Numbered from the stretch's first letter, positions 9,210 to 18,371 are shown. The stretch: 64,000 nucleotides of DNA from Arcicella rosea (GCF_014204325.1 NZ_JACHKT010000009.1:109037-173036); one strand, 5' to 3'. Made by a program: numbers and translations. The notes: generated from the sequence alone by a model not told the origin.

Positions 9210-9851
9210 ATGATTCAAGTTCAAACATTTAGGTTTAACCCTTTTGGCGAAAACACGTATGTGCTTTTTGACGAAACCAAAGAGTGTGTCATCATAGACC
9301 CTGGTTGCCATGTTTATGAAGAACGAAGTGCGTTGAAAAATTATATTCAAGATCAAGGTTTGAAGGTGATTCATTTGCTGAATACTCATGCACATATCGA
9401 CCATGTCTTGGGTAATGAATTTATCAAAAGAACTTATGGTGTAAAACTACATCTTCATAAAGAAGATTTGCCTCTTTTATTAAATGCAGCAAGTAGAGCA
9501 GAATATTATGGTTTTCCTACTTATGAAGCATCAACAGTAGATGTTTTTATTGAAGAAGGAGATGTCATTACTTTTGGAAATTCTAACCTTGAAGTGATTT
9601 TTGTACCCGGTCATGCACCTGGTCATGTTGCTTTTTTGAATAAAACTGAAAAGATTTGTGTAAGTGGCGATGTGTTGTTTAAAGGAAGTATTGGGAGAAC
9701 CGATTTTCCTTTGTGCAGTTTTGAAGATTTAGAAAATAGTATTAAAACCAAACTTTATACCCTTGAAGATGATATGGTGGTATATCCCGGTCACGGTGAA
9801 ACTACTACAATTGGTTATGAAAAAGTACATAACCCATTTGTAAAACTATAA
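9210..9851 (+). CDS. Metallo-beta-lactamase fold hydrolase, glyoxalase II-like
   Basis: A 213-residue single-domain metallo-beta-lactamase protein. The metal-binding motif is LLNTHAHIDHVLG (about residues 55-67), with further ligands in PGHAPGHVAFL, CVSGDVLFKGSIGRTD and the final VVYPGHGETTTIG. This set is typical of the small glyoxalase II-like hydrolases. It could hydrolyse a thioester such as S-lactoylglutathione or a bacillithiol/other thiol conjugate; the substrate is inference. It lies between the methylase and pssA in the same run of genes. Confidence 0.88.
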   Translation: MIQVQTFRFNPFGENTYVLFDETKECVIIDPGCHVYEERSALKNYIQDQGLKVIHLLNTHAHIDHVLGNEFIKRTYGVKLHLHKEDLPLLLNAASRAEYYGFPTYEASTVDVFIEEGDVITFGNSNLEVIFVPGHAPGHVAFLNKTEKICVSGDVLFKGSIGRTDFPLCSFEDLENSIKTKLYTLEDDMVVYPGHGETTTIGYEKVHNPFVKL

Positions 9852-9874
9852 AAAAGATTACCATCAGTAGAAAA

Positions 9875-10597
9875 ATGATTGAAATTAAAAAACATATTCC
9901 TAATACTCTTACTTGTGCCAATTTGCTTTGTGGATGCTTTGGAATTTTAAAGGTGTTCAATGGTGACTTACAAACAGCTTCTTACTTAATCGGAATTGCT
10001 TTGCTTTGTGATTGGCTTGATGGCTTTGTTGCCAGACTGTTGCATGTTTCTTCACCTATCGGAAAACAATTAGATTCCTTGGCAGATATGGTTACTTTTG
10101 GTGCTTTGCCTGCTTTTATGATGTTGAATCTTATTGAAGGGAGTTGTACTGGTTATTGCACCACAGGTATTTTTGGTTTTCATAAACCATATATCGCTTT
10201 TGCTTTGGCTGTTTTCTCAGCGATGCGTTTGGCTAAATTTAATATTGATACTCGTCAGAGTGATTCTTTCATTGGTGTTCCCACCCCAGCAAATGGAATG
10301 GTTGTAGCGGCTTTGCCACTCATTGCATTATTTCAACCTGAATACAAAGACTTCTTTATCAATTACAATGTGTTGATTTTTTACTCAATCATCATGTCGT
10401 ACTTGTTGGTTGCTGAATTACCGCTCTTTGCCTTGAAATTCAAGGATTTTGGATGGAGAGCAAATCAATTCAAATATCTGTTTTTAATTTTTTCTCTTTT
10501 GTTGGTTATTTTCCTAAAGTTTGTGGCAATTCCTGTCATAATTTTGATTTACATATTAATGTCAATCATCCAGAAATTTACGTTGAAGACACACTAA
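9875..10597 (+). CDS. pssA: CDP-diacylglycerol--serine O-phosphatidyltransferase
   Basis: An integral membrane CDP-alcohol phosphatidyltransferase of 240 residues. The diagnostic motif DG-x2-AR-x8-G-x3-D-x3-D is read as DGFVARLLHVSSPIGKQLD followed by SLAD (about residues 49-70). Several hydrophobic helices follow, for example FKYLFLIFSLLLVIFLKFVA at the C-terminus. The short N-terminus IEIKKHIPNTLTCANLLCGC is characteristic of bacterial PssA rather than PgsA. It would make phosphatidylserine, precursor of phosphatidylethanolamine. Last gene of the run; a palindromic repeat block follows. Confidence 0.9.
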   Translation: MIEIKKHIPNTLTCANLLCGCFGILKVFNGDLQTASYLIGIALLCDWLDGFVARLLHVSSPIGKQLDSLADMVTFGALPAFMMLNLIEGSCTGYCTTGIFGFHKPYIAFALAVFSAMRLAKFNIDTRQSDSFIGVPTPANGMVVAALPLIALFQPEYKDFFINYNVLIFYSIIMSYLLVAELPLFALKFKDFGWRANQFKYLFLIFSLLLVIFLKFVAIPVIILIYILMSIIQKFTLKTH

Positions 10598-10650
10598 GAA
10601 TAAAGACAAATTCACTTCACTACATAAGTTATCTTTGCTGATACTAAAAA

Positions 10651-10839
10651 CCGCAAAATGCCGTAAAAAAGTATCTCACGAGATACTTTAAGTATGTCGC
10701 AAGATACTAAATCCCGCAAAATACCGCAAAAAAATATCTCACGAGATACTTGAAGTATGTCGTGAGATATAAATTACCGCAAAATACCGCAAAAAAGTAT
10801 CTCGTGAGATACTTCAAGTATGTCTGGAGCATCTAAAAG
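10651..10839. repeat. Three tandem copies of a 63-bp palindromic repeat
   Basis: Units starting at 10651, 10714 and 10777 each carry CCGCAAAATNCCG, then a perfect small palindrome (GTATCTCACGAGATAC type), then AAGTATGTCG. The palindrome centre differs between copies (CACG or CGTG) in a way that preserves pairing. The third copy runs into a hairpin built on TGGAGC...GCTCCA (10825-10847). The block fills the gap between convergent pssA and amylase genes, so it may act as a terminator region, though no long T-run is present. Confidence 0.8.
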
Positions 10840-10861
10840 ACGCTCCAAATATTATTTAAGC

Positions 10862-13642
10862 TTATTTCTTGATGAATTTCTTCGTGAATTGTTTTTCGCC
10901 TTGGCTAACATTCAATAAATAAATGCCTTGAGGGAGTTGTCGGATGTCGATAGGATAGATTTTACCAGCATCTTTTTGTTCACTTTCAAAAACTGGTTTT
11001 CCCAATAAATTATTGATTTTAAGTAAAATCGTTCCTTTTTGTTGAGTGTTTACTTCCACCGTAATGATTTCTTCACTTGGATTTGGATAGACTTTAATGC
11101 CAACTTCTTGTTCTTCTGCACTTGCCAAAATTCTTTCTTCTTCTAATTTCCAAGGTACTAAATTAGCTTCTGGTTTGGCTAAAGCTATATTACTCAATAC
11201 ATGAAATTGTCCCGGTGCTAATACATATTTAGTTTTTGTATCGCTTACATTGATTTCTGAATTAGTAAAGTAATCGTACCATTTGCCAGTACTAGGAAAA
11301 ACATCAGTGATTGTTTTCTGTTCTAAATCAAGATTGGCAACCATGATAATTTTTTGAGAAGCTGAATTCAACGTGATTCTTTTTACCGTCGAAGCAAGGT
11401 CAGTTTGGAAATCACTTGTTTTAAATATTTCCTGAGTTGTTTTGAGTTTAATCAATTCTGAAAATACTTTATAAAGTTTTTGGCGGTCGACATTGTCTTT
11501 GTATTCCCAAAGAATTGGTTTTTTGCCTGTTCTACCATTTTGGTCGATAGAAATATCGTAGCCCAATTCTCCAAATTGCCAAACCATTTTTGGTCCAGGA
11601 ATCGCAAAAAACATTGCTGCGGCAGCCTTTGTTCTTTCCATCACGGTTGCCACGCTGAAAATAGCTTTACTGTTTTTCAAGGCATCAAAAGCGATTCTTT
11701 CTTCATCGTGACTTTCCATGTAAGCGATTGCACCAGCATTTTTAAAACCGTGTGCTTTATATGAAAGTCGGCTGAAATCACTGGCATTTCCTTTTACAGC
11801 ATTTCTGAATTCTCCATTAAGATTTGCCCAAACCATCATGCCCAAGTCCGTGAAAGTTTGTTCTTCTCTGTCTTCCGAAAATAATTCTAGGATGAAATAA
11901 GCATCTTTATCGAAACTTCTGATATTATCGTAATAGCCTTTCAGAATATCAACCCTACTTTGGTCATACTGTCTGAATTGGTTATCATTTGATGAACTTT
12001 TCTGAGTGAAACCTTTGGCTAAATCCACTCGGTATCCATCAATGTTATATTCTTTCAACCAAAATTCATTCGCACGATTTACGTAGGCTTTAGTATTAGA
12101 ACTTTCATGATTGAAGTCGAAGAAAACACTAAATGGATGATTTGCCTGTTGATTGAAAAAAGGAGAATCAGTTGAAGGTTGCGAGCCATCCCAATACATT
12201 TTTACATAGGGGAATTCATAATCTGCTTGGTTAAAAACAATGTCCAGAACCACAGCAATACCATTTTCATGACAAGTATCGATGAATTTCTTGAGATCTT
12301 CTCTTGTGCCATAAGCTTTGTCGGCAGCAAAGTAATAAATGGGATTATAGCCCCAAGAATCATTTCCTGTAAATTCCGTTACGGGCATTAATTCGATACA
12401 ATTGATACCCAAAGTTTTTAGGTAAGGAATTCGATTAATGGCATTTTTGTAAGAACCATCCGTATCAAAATCACGAATGTGTAATTCGTAAATCACTAAA
12501 TTTTCTTGGGAAGGACGTTTAAAATTGGTCGTTTTCCATGGATAGGGCGTTTGTCCAATCTGAAAAACCGAAGCAATACTCTTTACCGTTTCTGGAAGTT
12601 TTTTCAAGTTCGGATAAGTATTACTTGTGATGTATTGGTCATTATTTGGGTCAAGTATTTTTTCAGAATATGGGTCGCCAACGGCTAAAGTACTATTTAC
12701 TAAATACTGATAAGCGTATTCTTCTCCTTTGGTTAAGCCATCAATTTCTAGCCAATAACGGTTGCCATCAGGAGTACGTTTCATCAAATACTTGGCATCA
12801 CTTTTCCATTGATTAAAGTCACCAATGAGGTAAACGAAATCTTTTTTTGGTGCAAAAAGTACCAAAGCAACTTTTGTATCAGCGAGATAATTAATTCCAT
12901 CTTTTAAGCCAGCTGGCAAGGCTTCGGTCATTGGCGTCGGTTTCACAGTAACAATAAATTCCGCAGTGGATGTTTCGGTTGGGCTTGTGGCAGTAAATTT
13001 TACAGTTTGGATGGCTCCTGAAATATTTCCTACATTCAGTGAATACTTCAAAGAATCACTATTGGTGGCACTTAAAACAGTATTACCATTTACTGTTAAA
13101 CTTAAATTGGCTTTTTGCGATGCCACAGCAATAACAGGCACTATACTATTTGCATTGGCAAAAAATGTTTTTTCTTGTGGCTGACTAAAAGCTACATTCA
13201 GCTTGTTATCGTACATTGTTACAAAAAGGTCTTCCGTTTGGGCAGTACCATCGCCACTTTTCAAGAGAACTCCTAGTCGTCTAATTGTGAGCGTACTCGG
13301 AACGGCATAGTAATCTCTGGGTTTCATTTTGATACTCCATTGGTCATTTCCCAATGAGGTCATTTTGCCTTTTTCAAAAGGTTGAGCAAAATTGCTTTGT
13401 CCAGCGGGTTGATATTGAAAAGCATCACCCGTTTCGGTAGTACCTGCACCAGACCATAAGTAAACATCGGACGTTTTGCCAAGTAAAGCTTTTGCACGAG
13501 CATCTTTGGCTAGTTTAAGATTGAAGATGATGGTAATTTCTTGGTCTCCATTTGGTAACGCTGGAATTGTGGTGACGACCTGTGCAAAAGAGCAGAGGCT
13601 AATCACCCACAAAAGAGCGAATAGTATTGTTGATTTTTTCAT
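10862..13642 (-). CDS. Secreted alpha-amylase (GH13) with T9SS sorting domain
   Basis: A 926-residue protein: signal peptide MKKSTILFALLWVISLCSFA, N-terminal beta domains, an E-set/CBM48-like segment (VYLIGDFNQWKSDA, about residue 270), a GH13 barrel (about 370-760), and a T9SS type A sorting domain (VYPNPSEEIITVEV...FTKKFIKK, last about 75 residues). Catalytic residues are read in DGYRVDLAKGF (nucleophile Asp), FILELFSEDRE (acid Glu) and YMESHDEERIAF (Asp). Region I reads VVLDIVFNQADYEF: the usual Asn-His is Asn-Gln, so one substrate-binding histidine is replaced. It should degrade starch-like glucans at the cell surface. Transcribed alone. Confidence 0.93.
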   Translation of the reverse strand: MKKSTILFALLWVISLCSFAQVVTTIPALPNGDQEITIIFNLKLAKDARAKALLGKTSDVYLWSGAGTTETGDAFQYQPAGQSNFAQPFEKGKMTSLGNDQWSIKMKPRDYYAVPSTLTIRRLGVLLKSGDGTAQTEDLFVTMYDNKLNVAFSQPQEKTFFANANSIVPVIAVASQKANLSLTVNGNTVLSATNSDSLKYSLNVGNISGAIQTVKFTATSPTETSTAEFIVTVKPTPMTEALPAGLKDGINYLADTKVALVLFAPKKDFVYLIGDFNQWKSDAKYLMKRTPDGNRYWLEIDGLTKGEEYAYQYLVNSTLAVGDPYSEKILDPNNDQYITSNTYPNLKKLPETVKSIASVFQIGQTPYPWKTTNFKRPSQENLVIYELHIRDFDTDGSYKNAINRIPYLKTLGINCIELMPVTEFTGNDSWGYNPIYYFAADKAYGTREDLKKFIDTCHENGIAVVLDIVFNQADYEFPYVKMYWDGSQPSTDSPFFNQQANHPFSVFFDFNHESSNTKAYVNRANEFWLKEYNIDGYRVDLAKGFTQKSSSNDNQFRQYDQSRVDILKGYYDNIRSFDKDAYFILELFSEDREEQTFTDLGMMVWANLNGEFRNAVKGNASDFSRLSYKAHGFKNAGAIAYMESHDEERIAFDALKNSKAIFSVATVMERTKAAAAMFFAIPGPKMVWQFGELGYDISIDQNGRTGKKPILWEYKDNVDRQKLYKVFSELIKLKTTQEIFKTSDFQTDLASTVKRITLNSASQKIIMVANLDLEQKTITDVFPSTGKWYDYFTNSEINVSDTKTKYVLAPGQFHVLSNIALAKPEANLVPWKLEEERILASAEEQEVGIKVYPNPSEEIITVEVNTQQKGTILLKINNLLGKPVFESEQKDAGKIYPIDIRQLPQGIYLLNVSQGEKQFTKKFIKK

Positions 13643-13868
13643 GATGTTTATAAAAGGTTGGTCAATGGAAACCCGAAGGTAATAGAAAGGAGCGAGTACT
13701 TTGGTAGAGTGCTACACAGGTATAACGTAGAAATATTTAATTGACAAATAGTACTATGAAGGGAATTATGCCAAGAAAAAGAAGAAAGATTAGCTTTTAG
13801 CTTCTAGTTATGTAAAGAAGCGTTATTTTACATAACTAGAAGATAAATATCTGATAAACAGTATTTTA
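13643..13868. other. Intergenic region upstream of the amylase gene
   Basis: About 226 bases contain a hairpin of GCTTTTAGCTTCTAGTTATG and its inverse (CATAACTAGAAG) near 13793-13845, which may terminate transcription or be a local repeat. No gene was seen. Confidence 0.4.
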
Positions 13869-14447
13869 TTAAATTTTAAAAAATGGTTGAAGGGCATCAT
13901 AAACACGGTGAACAGGCAAACCCATCACGGTAAAATATGAACCTTCCATGCGTGGAATGCCAACCATTCCAATAAAATCCTGAACACCATAAGCCCCAGC
14001 CTTATCAAATGGCTTGCAGGTTTTAATATAATATTCAATTTCTTGGTTCGTTAGTTCACGGAAGAAAACATTGGCAATATCGACGAAATTTTGCGTACCT
14101 TCCTTTGTCATCACGCAAACACCAGTAATTACTTGGTGCTGACGACCCGATAATTTTTTAAGCATCAAGCTTGCTTCGATAGCATCTTTGGGTTTATTTA
14201 GAATATCATTATCCACAACCACGATGGTATCGGCAGTAAGTATGATTTGATTATCAAGTTCTTCTTTGAAAGCTTCAGCTTTTTTGAGTGCCAAGAAAGC
14301 GGGAACCTCAATAGCTGGCATGGTATTAGGGAAGTCTTCGTTGGTATCTTTTACTTTAACAGTAAACTCAAAACCAGCTTCTCGTAATAATTGTTGACGA
14401 CGTGGAGAATTGGACGCTAGAACAAGTGGTTTAGTTAATTGAAGCAT
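13869..14447 (-). CDS. maf: Maf-like nucleotide pyrophosphatase
   Basis: A 192-residue Maf/Ham1-superfamily protein. Signatures: LVLASNSPRRQQLLREAGF at the N-terminus, the conserved ILTADTIVVVDNDILNKPKD (about residues 70-90), LSGRQHQVITGVCV, and GAYGVQDFIGMVGIPRMEGS near the C-terminus. Maf proteins hydrolyse non-canonical or modified nucleoside triphosphates (m7GTP, dTTP/UTP subgroups). Which subgroup applies cannot be fixed by eye, although the DFIGMVGIPRMEGSYFTVMGLP ending resembles the dTTP/UTP (YhdE-like) group. It is divergent from the BamA-like gene. Confidence 0.9.
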   Translation of the reverse strand: MLQLTKPLVLASNSPRRQQLLREAGFEFTVKVKDTNEDFPNTMPAIEVPAFLALKKAEAFKEELDNQIILTADTIVVVDNDILNKPKDAIEASLMLKKLSGRQHQVITGVCVMTKEGTQNFVDIANVFFRELTNQEIEYYIKTCKPFDKAGAYGVQDFIGMVGIPRMEGSYFTVMGLPVHRVYDALQPFFKI

Positions 14448-14520
14448 TATTTTTTGTTTTGGGAAATTAAAATTAATGAATAAAACTCGACAAAATTACT
14501 CAAATTCATTGAATCAGCTC

Positions 14521-16419
14521 ATGAAGTTTATATTCTTCATGAGTCTATTGCTTTTTATTACTACAATCAATTTAATTGCACAAAATCTAGACTCAATAAA
14601 GATAGAAATTCCTAAGGTAAAAGCAACGCCACTTGATGTCAGCATGAAATCTGCCAAAGATAGCGTTACTTATGCCAATCTAAAAAAAAGGTTTTCTAAA
14701 AATAAAATCCTACGAGAAATCCATCATGCCTTGTTCAAAGATGTTTATAATACAAACAATAAAGGGCAAGAAATTGTAAAAATTGAAGAAGATCCCTTTA
14801 CAGAATATGAAGGAAGAGTAATTCGTAAAATCTATGTAAAACGCCTAAAAGTATTCGGAGAAAGTATTGCTGATACAACCAGAATTGCGGAAGGTTTTGA
14901 AAAGTTTTTGAGTTCGCTCCATACCAATACGCAGGAGAGTGTGATTCGGAAATCGTTTCTATTATTCAATGTAGGTGATATTGTAGATGCTGATAGGTTA
15001 AGAGATAACGAGCGTTTGATGCGACAAAGTGCTATTCTGCACGATGCCAGAATTTTGGTTTTGCCAGACCCTGAGTATCCTAATTTAGTAGATTTACTAG
15101 TACTTACGCAAGATATTTGGTCTTTAATTGTAGATGGAGAAGCCAATGGTTTACAAAATTATTCAATAAGGATTCGCCAAGTAAATTTTAGGGGAGTTGG
15201 GCATTCATGGAGTAATACTTTTTTCATGAATACCCGTGAAAAACCCGCTTTAGAGTACGCCAGTACTTATACTATTCCTTATATCGGTAGAACATTTGTG
15301 ACTGGTCAGGCTGAATTAGAGCTGAAAAGAACTTCTACTCATTACGCTTTTCGGCTTTTTCGTCCTTTTCTTACACCAGAAATGAAATTGGCAGGAGGTT
15401 TTGTCGTAAGTAAAGATGAAAATGAGCGAACACAATTCAGGGATTATGATGGCACAACTTATCGACTTAATGATAGCACGAATTTCTTTTTTCCTATCAA
15501 AAAAGATTTTATAGATTTTTGGTTGGCTCGTGCTTTTAAAGTTAATTTTTTAAACAAAGGAAAAGACAGTCGTTCCAGATTTGTAGTCGGACTCAGATTT
15601 TCAGATGTAAGGTTTGATAAACGCCCAGAAGTAACTGCAGATACCAATCAGCTTTTCAGAAATCATCGAGACTATCTGATAGGAATCGGTTTTTCAAATA
15701 GAAAATACAAGCGTGATATTTTAATTTATGGTTTCGGTTTAACCGAAGACGTACCTTACGGTTACTTAGCGACTTTTGTGACGGGATCTGAAAATTCAGA
15801 TGCTTTCGGACATCGTTGGTATGCAGGAATTAAACTTGCCAAAGGTGAGTACATAGGCAAAGCAGGTTATTTGTATGGATTAATCAATGTTGGAGGTTAC
15901 TCAAATGGGACAACTGGAATGAGTATCGAATCCAATTATTTCAGTACGCTTCATGCTTTTAGAAGACGCACACAAATCAGGCATTTTGTTAATTTACGAT
16001 ATGCTTTCGGAACGCAACGTTATACGGGAGAGTTCATCAATGTGAATCGTGAAAATGGAATTTTAGATGTAAATAGTGATAAACTTTGGGGAACAAAAAA
16101 ATTGGGTTTGGGTTATCAGATTGTGTTTTTTTCAAAATTAAATTTTGTTGGTTTCAGAATTGCCCCGTTTTTTCAGACAGATTTTGCCTTTATAAATCCC
16201 AAAAATGAGTTTTTATTCAAGCAAACGCCTTATACAAGTATTGGTATTGGAATACGCCTCAGAAATGAGAATTTAACTTTTAATACTTTCCAGATTAAAT
16301 TTTCATACTTTCCAAACCTACCCAATATACAGCTTTTGAATGCTTCATTTAATGATACTTATAATTTAAGACTAAAAGATTTTGATATTTCGGCACCTGA
16401 AATTGTACCTTTTAGGTGA
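14521..16419 (+). CDS. BamA/TamA-like outer-membrane protein with POTRA-type region
   Basis: From the ATG at 14521 (632 residues) the protein opens with signal peptide MKFIFFMSLLLFITTINLIA. Next is a charged stretch, then a POTRA-like segment (IRKIYVKRLKVFG; LLFNVGDIVDADRLRDNERLMR; ARILVLPDPEYPNLVDLLVL, about residues 100-210). The remainder has alternating aromatic/polar strands typical of a 16-stranded beta-barrel. Motifs FNVGD and DN-RLLR are typical of the Omp85 family. The role may be membrane protein or lipid insertion, but it is not the essential BamA by length. An ATG 45 bases upstream would put 15 extra residues before the signal peptide and leave only 28 bases to the divergent maf gene, so it is less likely. 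Confidence 0.75.
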   Translation: MKFIFFMSLLLFITTINLIAQNLDSIKIEIPKVKATPLDVSMKSAKDSVTYANLKKRFSKNKILREIHHALFKDVYNTNNKGQEIVKIEEDPFTEYEGRVIRKIYVKRLKVFGESIADTTRIAEGFEKFLSSLHTNTQESVIRKSFLLFNVGDIVDADRLRDNERLMRQSAILHDARILVLPDPEYPNLVDLLVLTQDIWSLIVDGEANGLQNYSIRIRQVNFRGVGHSWSNTFFMNTREKPALEYASTYTIPYIGRTFVTGQAELELKRTSTHYAFRLFRPFLTPEMKLAGGFVVSKDENERTQFRDYDGTTYRLNDSTNFFFPIKKDFIDFWLARAFKVNFLNKGKDSRSRFVVGLRFSDVRFDKRPEVTADTNQLFRNHRDYLIGIGFSNRKYKRDILIYGFGLTEDVPYGYLATFVTGSENSDAFGHRWYAGIKLAKGEYIGKAGYLYGLINVGGYSNGTTGMSIESNYFSTLHAFRRRTQIRHFVNLRYAFGTQRYTGEFINVNRENGILDVNSDKLWGTKKLGLGYQIVFFSKLNFVGFRIAPFFQTDFAFINPKNEFLFKQTPYTSIGIGIRLRNENLTFNTFQIKFSYFPNLPNIQLLNASFNDTYNLRLKDFDISAPEIVPFR

Positions 16420-16522
16420 AAAAATGACCGTTAACTAAGTTTTAAGTCATTTCAAAACAATATCTCATTAGCTTACGTTTTTAAAATTAGTATAAAGTTT
16501 AACCTAAGCAAACAATTAGATT

Positions 16523-16984
16523 ATGTCCATTGAAAAAGACATTAAACAGAAGTCCTTTAAGAATGTTTATCAAAAAGTTGCCGTCAATTTGATGTTTACA
16601 GAGAGTTGGTTGCTGAATCATTATTCTCAACTTTTAAAGCCCTATAATCTCTCCGATAAACAATATTTCGTCTTGAAAATCCTTAGTGAAAGCCATCCTG
16701 ATACAGTTTCGGTCAATTTCATTCTTGAAAGAATGCTTGACAAAATGTCTAATGCATCTCGTTTGGTAGATAAATTAGTCGAGAAAAAGCTTGCTGTTAA
16801 AGTTCGCTCTAAAGTCGATAAGCGTTCGATGGACGTAGCCATTACTTCACAAGGACTACAATTGGTTGAAGAATTAAATAAAAAAGTAGCTTTATGGGAA
16901 GCCAATTACGCAAGATTGACGAAGGAAGAGATTAAAGCTCTTCATGATTTACTGAATAAGATGAGAGATTCTATAAAACAATAA
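16523..16984 (+). CDS. MarR family transcriptional regulator (first of a tandem pair)
   Basis: A 153-residue winged-helix regulator. It opens MSIEKDIKQKSFKNVYQKV, followed by the recognition region TVSVNFILERMLDKMSNASRLVDKL and the wing VRSKVDKRSMDVAITSQG, then a dimerisation helix. It shares its N-terminal block, the RMLDKMSNASRLVDKL segment and overall layout with the next gene, so the two are tandem paralogues. Separated from it by 107 bases that carry a likely promoter. Probably controls itself, its neighbour or the YceI gene; ligand unknown. Confidence 0.88.
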   Translation: MSIEKDIKQKSFKNVYQKVAVNLMFTESWLLNHYSQLLKPYNLSDKQYFVLKILSESHPDTVSVNFILERMLDKMSNASRLVDKLVEKKLAVKVRSKVDKRSMDVAITSQGLQLVEELNKKVALWEANYARLTKEEIKALHDLLNKMRDSIKQ

Positions 16985-17036
16985 AATTTAAATATCTGAT
17001 AATCAGGAATTTATTTCTATTAACAAAAAATTAACA

Positions 17037-17076
17037 ATTAAATGTATTGACATTAAATGTTTTTACATTAATATTG
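17037..17076 (+). promoter_or_regulatory. Candidate promoter and MarR operator
   Basis: TTG (17047-17049) and TAATATTG (17069-17076) are separated by 19 bases, matching the Bacteroidota promoter layout with one mismatch in the -7 box. The same stretch contains the direct repeat ATTAAATGT twice (near 17037 and 17053) and the small palindrome CATTAAATG, followed by ACATTAAT in inverse sense. Overlap of palindromes with the promoter is what MarR autoregulation would predict; this is inference. Confidence 0.45.
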
Positions 17077-17091
17077 TATCGTAATAAAATT

Positions 17092-17562
17092 ATGAGCATC
17101 GAAAAAGACATAAAACAAGCAAGCTTTAAATCAGCCCATTCCAAAGCAATGATCAATGTTGTTTATACAAACAATTGGTTGGCTACTTTGCAAATGGAAG
17201 TTTTAAAACCTTATGATTTAACACTTCAGCAATATAACGTTCTTAGAATTTTAAGAGGGCATCATCCTGAACCTATCACAGTAATAGGAATTATCGAAAG
17301 AATGTTAGATAAAATGTCTAATGCCTCAAGATTAGTAGATAAACTTTTATTGAAAGAAATGGTAGTAAGGCGTGAATGTCCGAACGACCGCCGTGCTGTT
17401 GATATTTTGATTACTCAAAAAGGTTTAGATTTATTAGCTGAACTAGATGTATTACAAAAACAATGGGAACAACAACTTTATGGTTTAACCGAAAGCGAAG
17501 CCCTACAATTAAGCGATTTATTGGATAAACTAAGACAATCGCCACCCGAATCAGAACAATAA
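17092..17562 (+). CDS. MarR family transcriptional regulator (second of a tandem pair)
   Basis: From the ATG at 17092 the protein has 156 residues and starts MSIEKDIKQASFKSAHSKA, aligned with the first MarR protein. The winged helix reads YNVLRILRGHHPEPITVIGI, then ERMLDKMSNASRLVDKLLLK, with wing VRRECPNDRRAVDILITQKG. A TTG at 17047 could extend it, but that codon coincides with a -33 promoter element and the extra residues have no counterpart in the paralogue. It is followed after 36 bases by the YceI gene, probably in one transcript. Confidence 0.88.
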   Translation: MSIEKDIKQASFKSAHSKAMINVVYTNNWLATLQMEVLKPYDLTLQQYNVLRILRGHHPEPITVIGIIERMLDKMSNASRLVDKLLLKEMVVRRECPNDRRAVDILITQKGLDLLAELDVLQKQWEQQLYGLTESEALQLSDLLDKLRQSPPESEQ

Positions 17563-17598
17563 TTAATTTTAATAAATAACAATAAATAAATTCAAGTA

Positions 17599-18198
17599 AT
17601 GAAATCTATCAAATCTATTCTTAGCGTTTTCGCAGCAGCTTTGTTTGTAAACGTAGCAGTTGCAAGTACTCCAAACACAGGAAAAAAAGCAACAACATTA
17701 CCAGTTGATACAAAAGGAAGTAAAATCCACTGGTTGGCTAAAAAAGTAACAGGTCAGCACGAAGGTACAATTGCTATCTCTTCAGGTTCATTAGTAACTT
17801 CAGGTACTAAAGTAACTGGTGGTTCTTTTGTAATCGACATGAAATCAATCGTTTGTACTGACATCACTGATGCAGAATACAACAAAAAATTCATTGGTCA
17901 CATCACAACTGGTGATTTCTTTGAAGTAGAAAAATTCCCAACTTCTACTTTCAAAATTACTAAAGTAGCTGGTGCAAACATCACAGGAGATTTAACTTTA
18001 CACGGAATCACTAAATCAATCACTTTCCCAGCAAAAATTGCTGTTGCTGGTGGAAAAACTACTGCAACTGCTTCTATCCCAGTTGACAGAACAGAATTTA
18101 ACGTGAAATATGGTTCTAAGAAATTCTTCGAATCAATCGGTGACAAAGCTATCGATGACGTTTTCAATTTAGATGTAACTTTAGTTGCTGGTAAGTAA
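17599..18198 (+). CDS. YceI family secreted protein
   Basis: A 199-residue protein with signal peptide MKSIKSILSVFAAALFVNVA cleaved near VAS. The mature part is a YceI lipocalin-like barrel: VDTKGSKIHWLAKKVTGQHEGTI, GGSFVIDMKSIVCTD, FEVEKFPTSTFKI, GDLTLHGITKSITFP and TASIPVDRTEFNVKYGS. YceI proteins bind polyisoprenoid or amphiphilic ligands in the periplasm. Codon usage is strongly biased, as in highly expressed genes. The link to the adjacent MarR pair suggests regulated expression. A terminator follows. Confidence 0.93.
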   Translation: MKSIKSILSVFAAALFVNVAVASTPNTGKKATTLPVDTKGSKIHWLAKKVTGQHEGTIAISSGSLVTSGTKVTGGSFVIDMKSIVCTDITDAEYNKKFIGHITTGDFFEVEKFPTSTFKITKVAGANITGDLTLHGITKSITFPAKIAVAGGKTTATASIPVDRTEFNVKYGSKKFFESIGDKAIDDVFNLDVTLVAGK

Positions 18199-18226
18199 TT
18201 TCTCTTAAACCTTTATTCTAGGTTTT

Positions 18227-18273
18227 AAAATCCTCATAAAGTATTCTTTCGAGATGCTTTATGAGGATTTTTC
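18227..18273 (+). terminator. Intrinsic terminator after the YceI gene
   Basis: The stem AAAATCCTCATAAAG pairs with CTTTATGAGGATTTT across a 16-base loop and is followed by more T residues. Its position 29 bases after the stop fits termination of the MarR-YceI transcript. Confidence 0.85.
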
Positions 18274-18371
18274 TTTGTTCGATAAATTCAACAAAGGTAT
18301 GCTTGCATAATAATTTTATTTAATTCATATTGCATTATATTTTATCTTGAAATTGTATAAAATTTTAGATT

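Noticed and set aside
10630..10637. TATCTTTG resembling a promoter box
   Set aside because: It points rightward into a repeat block and a convergent gene, with no gene of its own and no TTG at the right spacing.
17047..17091. N-terminal extension of the second MarR protein from a TTG
   Set aside because: The TTG coincides with a -33 element, and the paralogue starts at the equivalent of the ATG at 17092.
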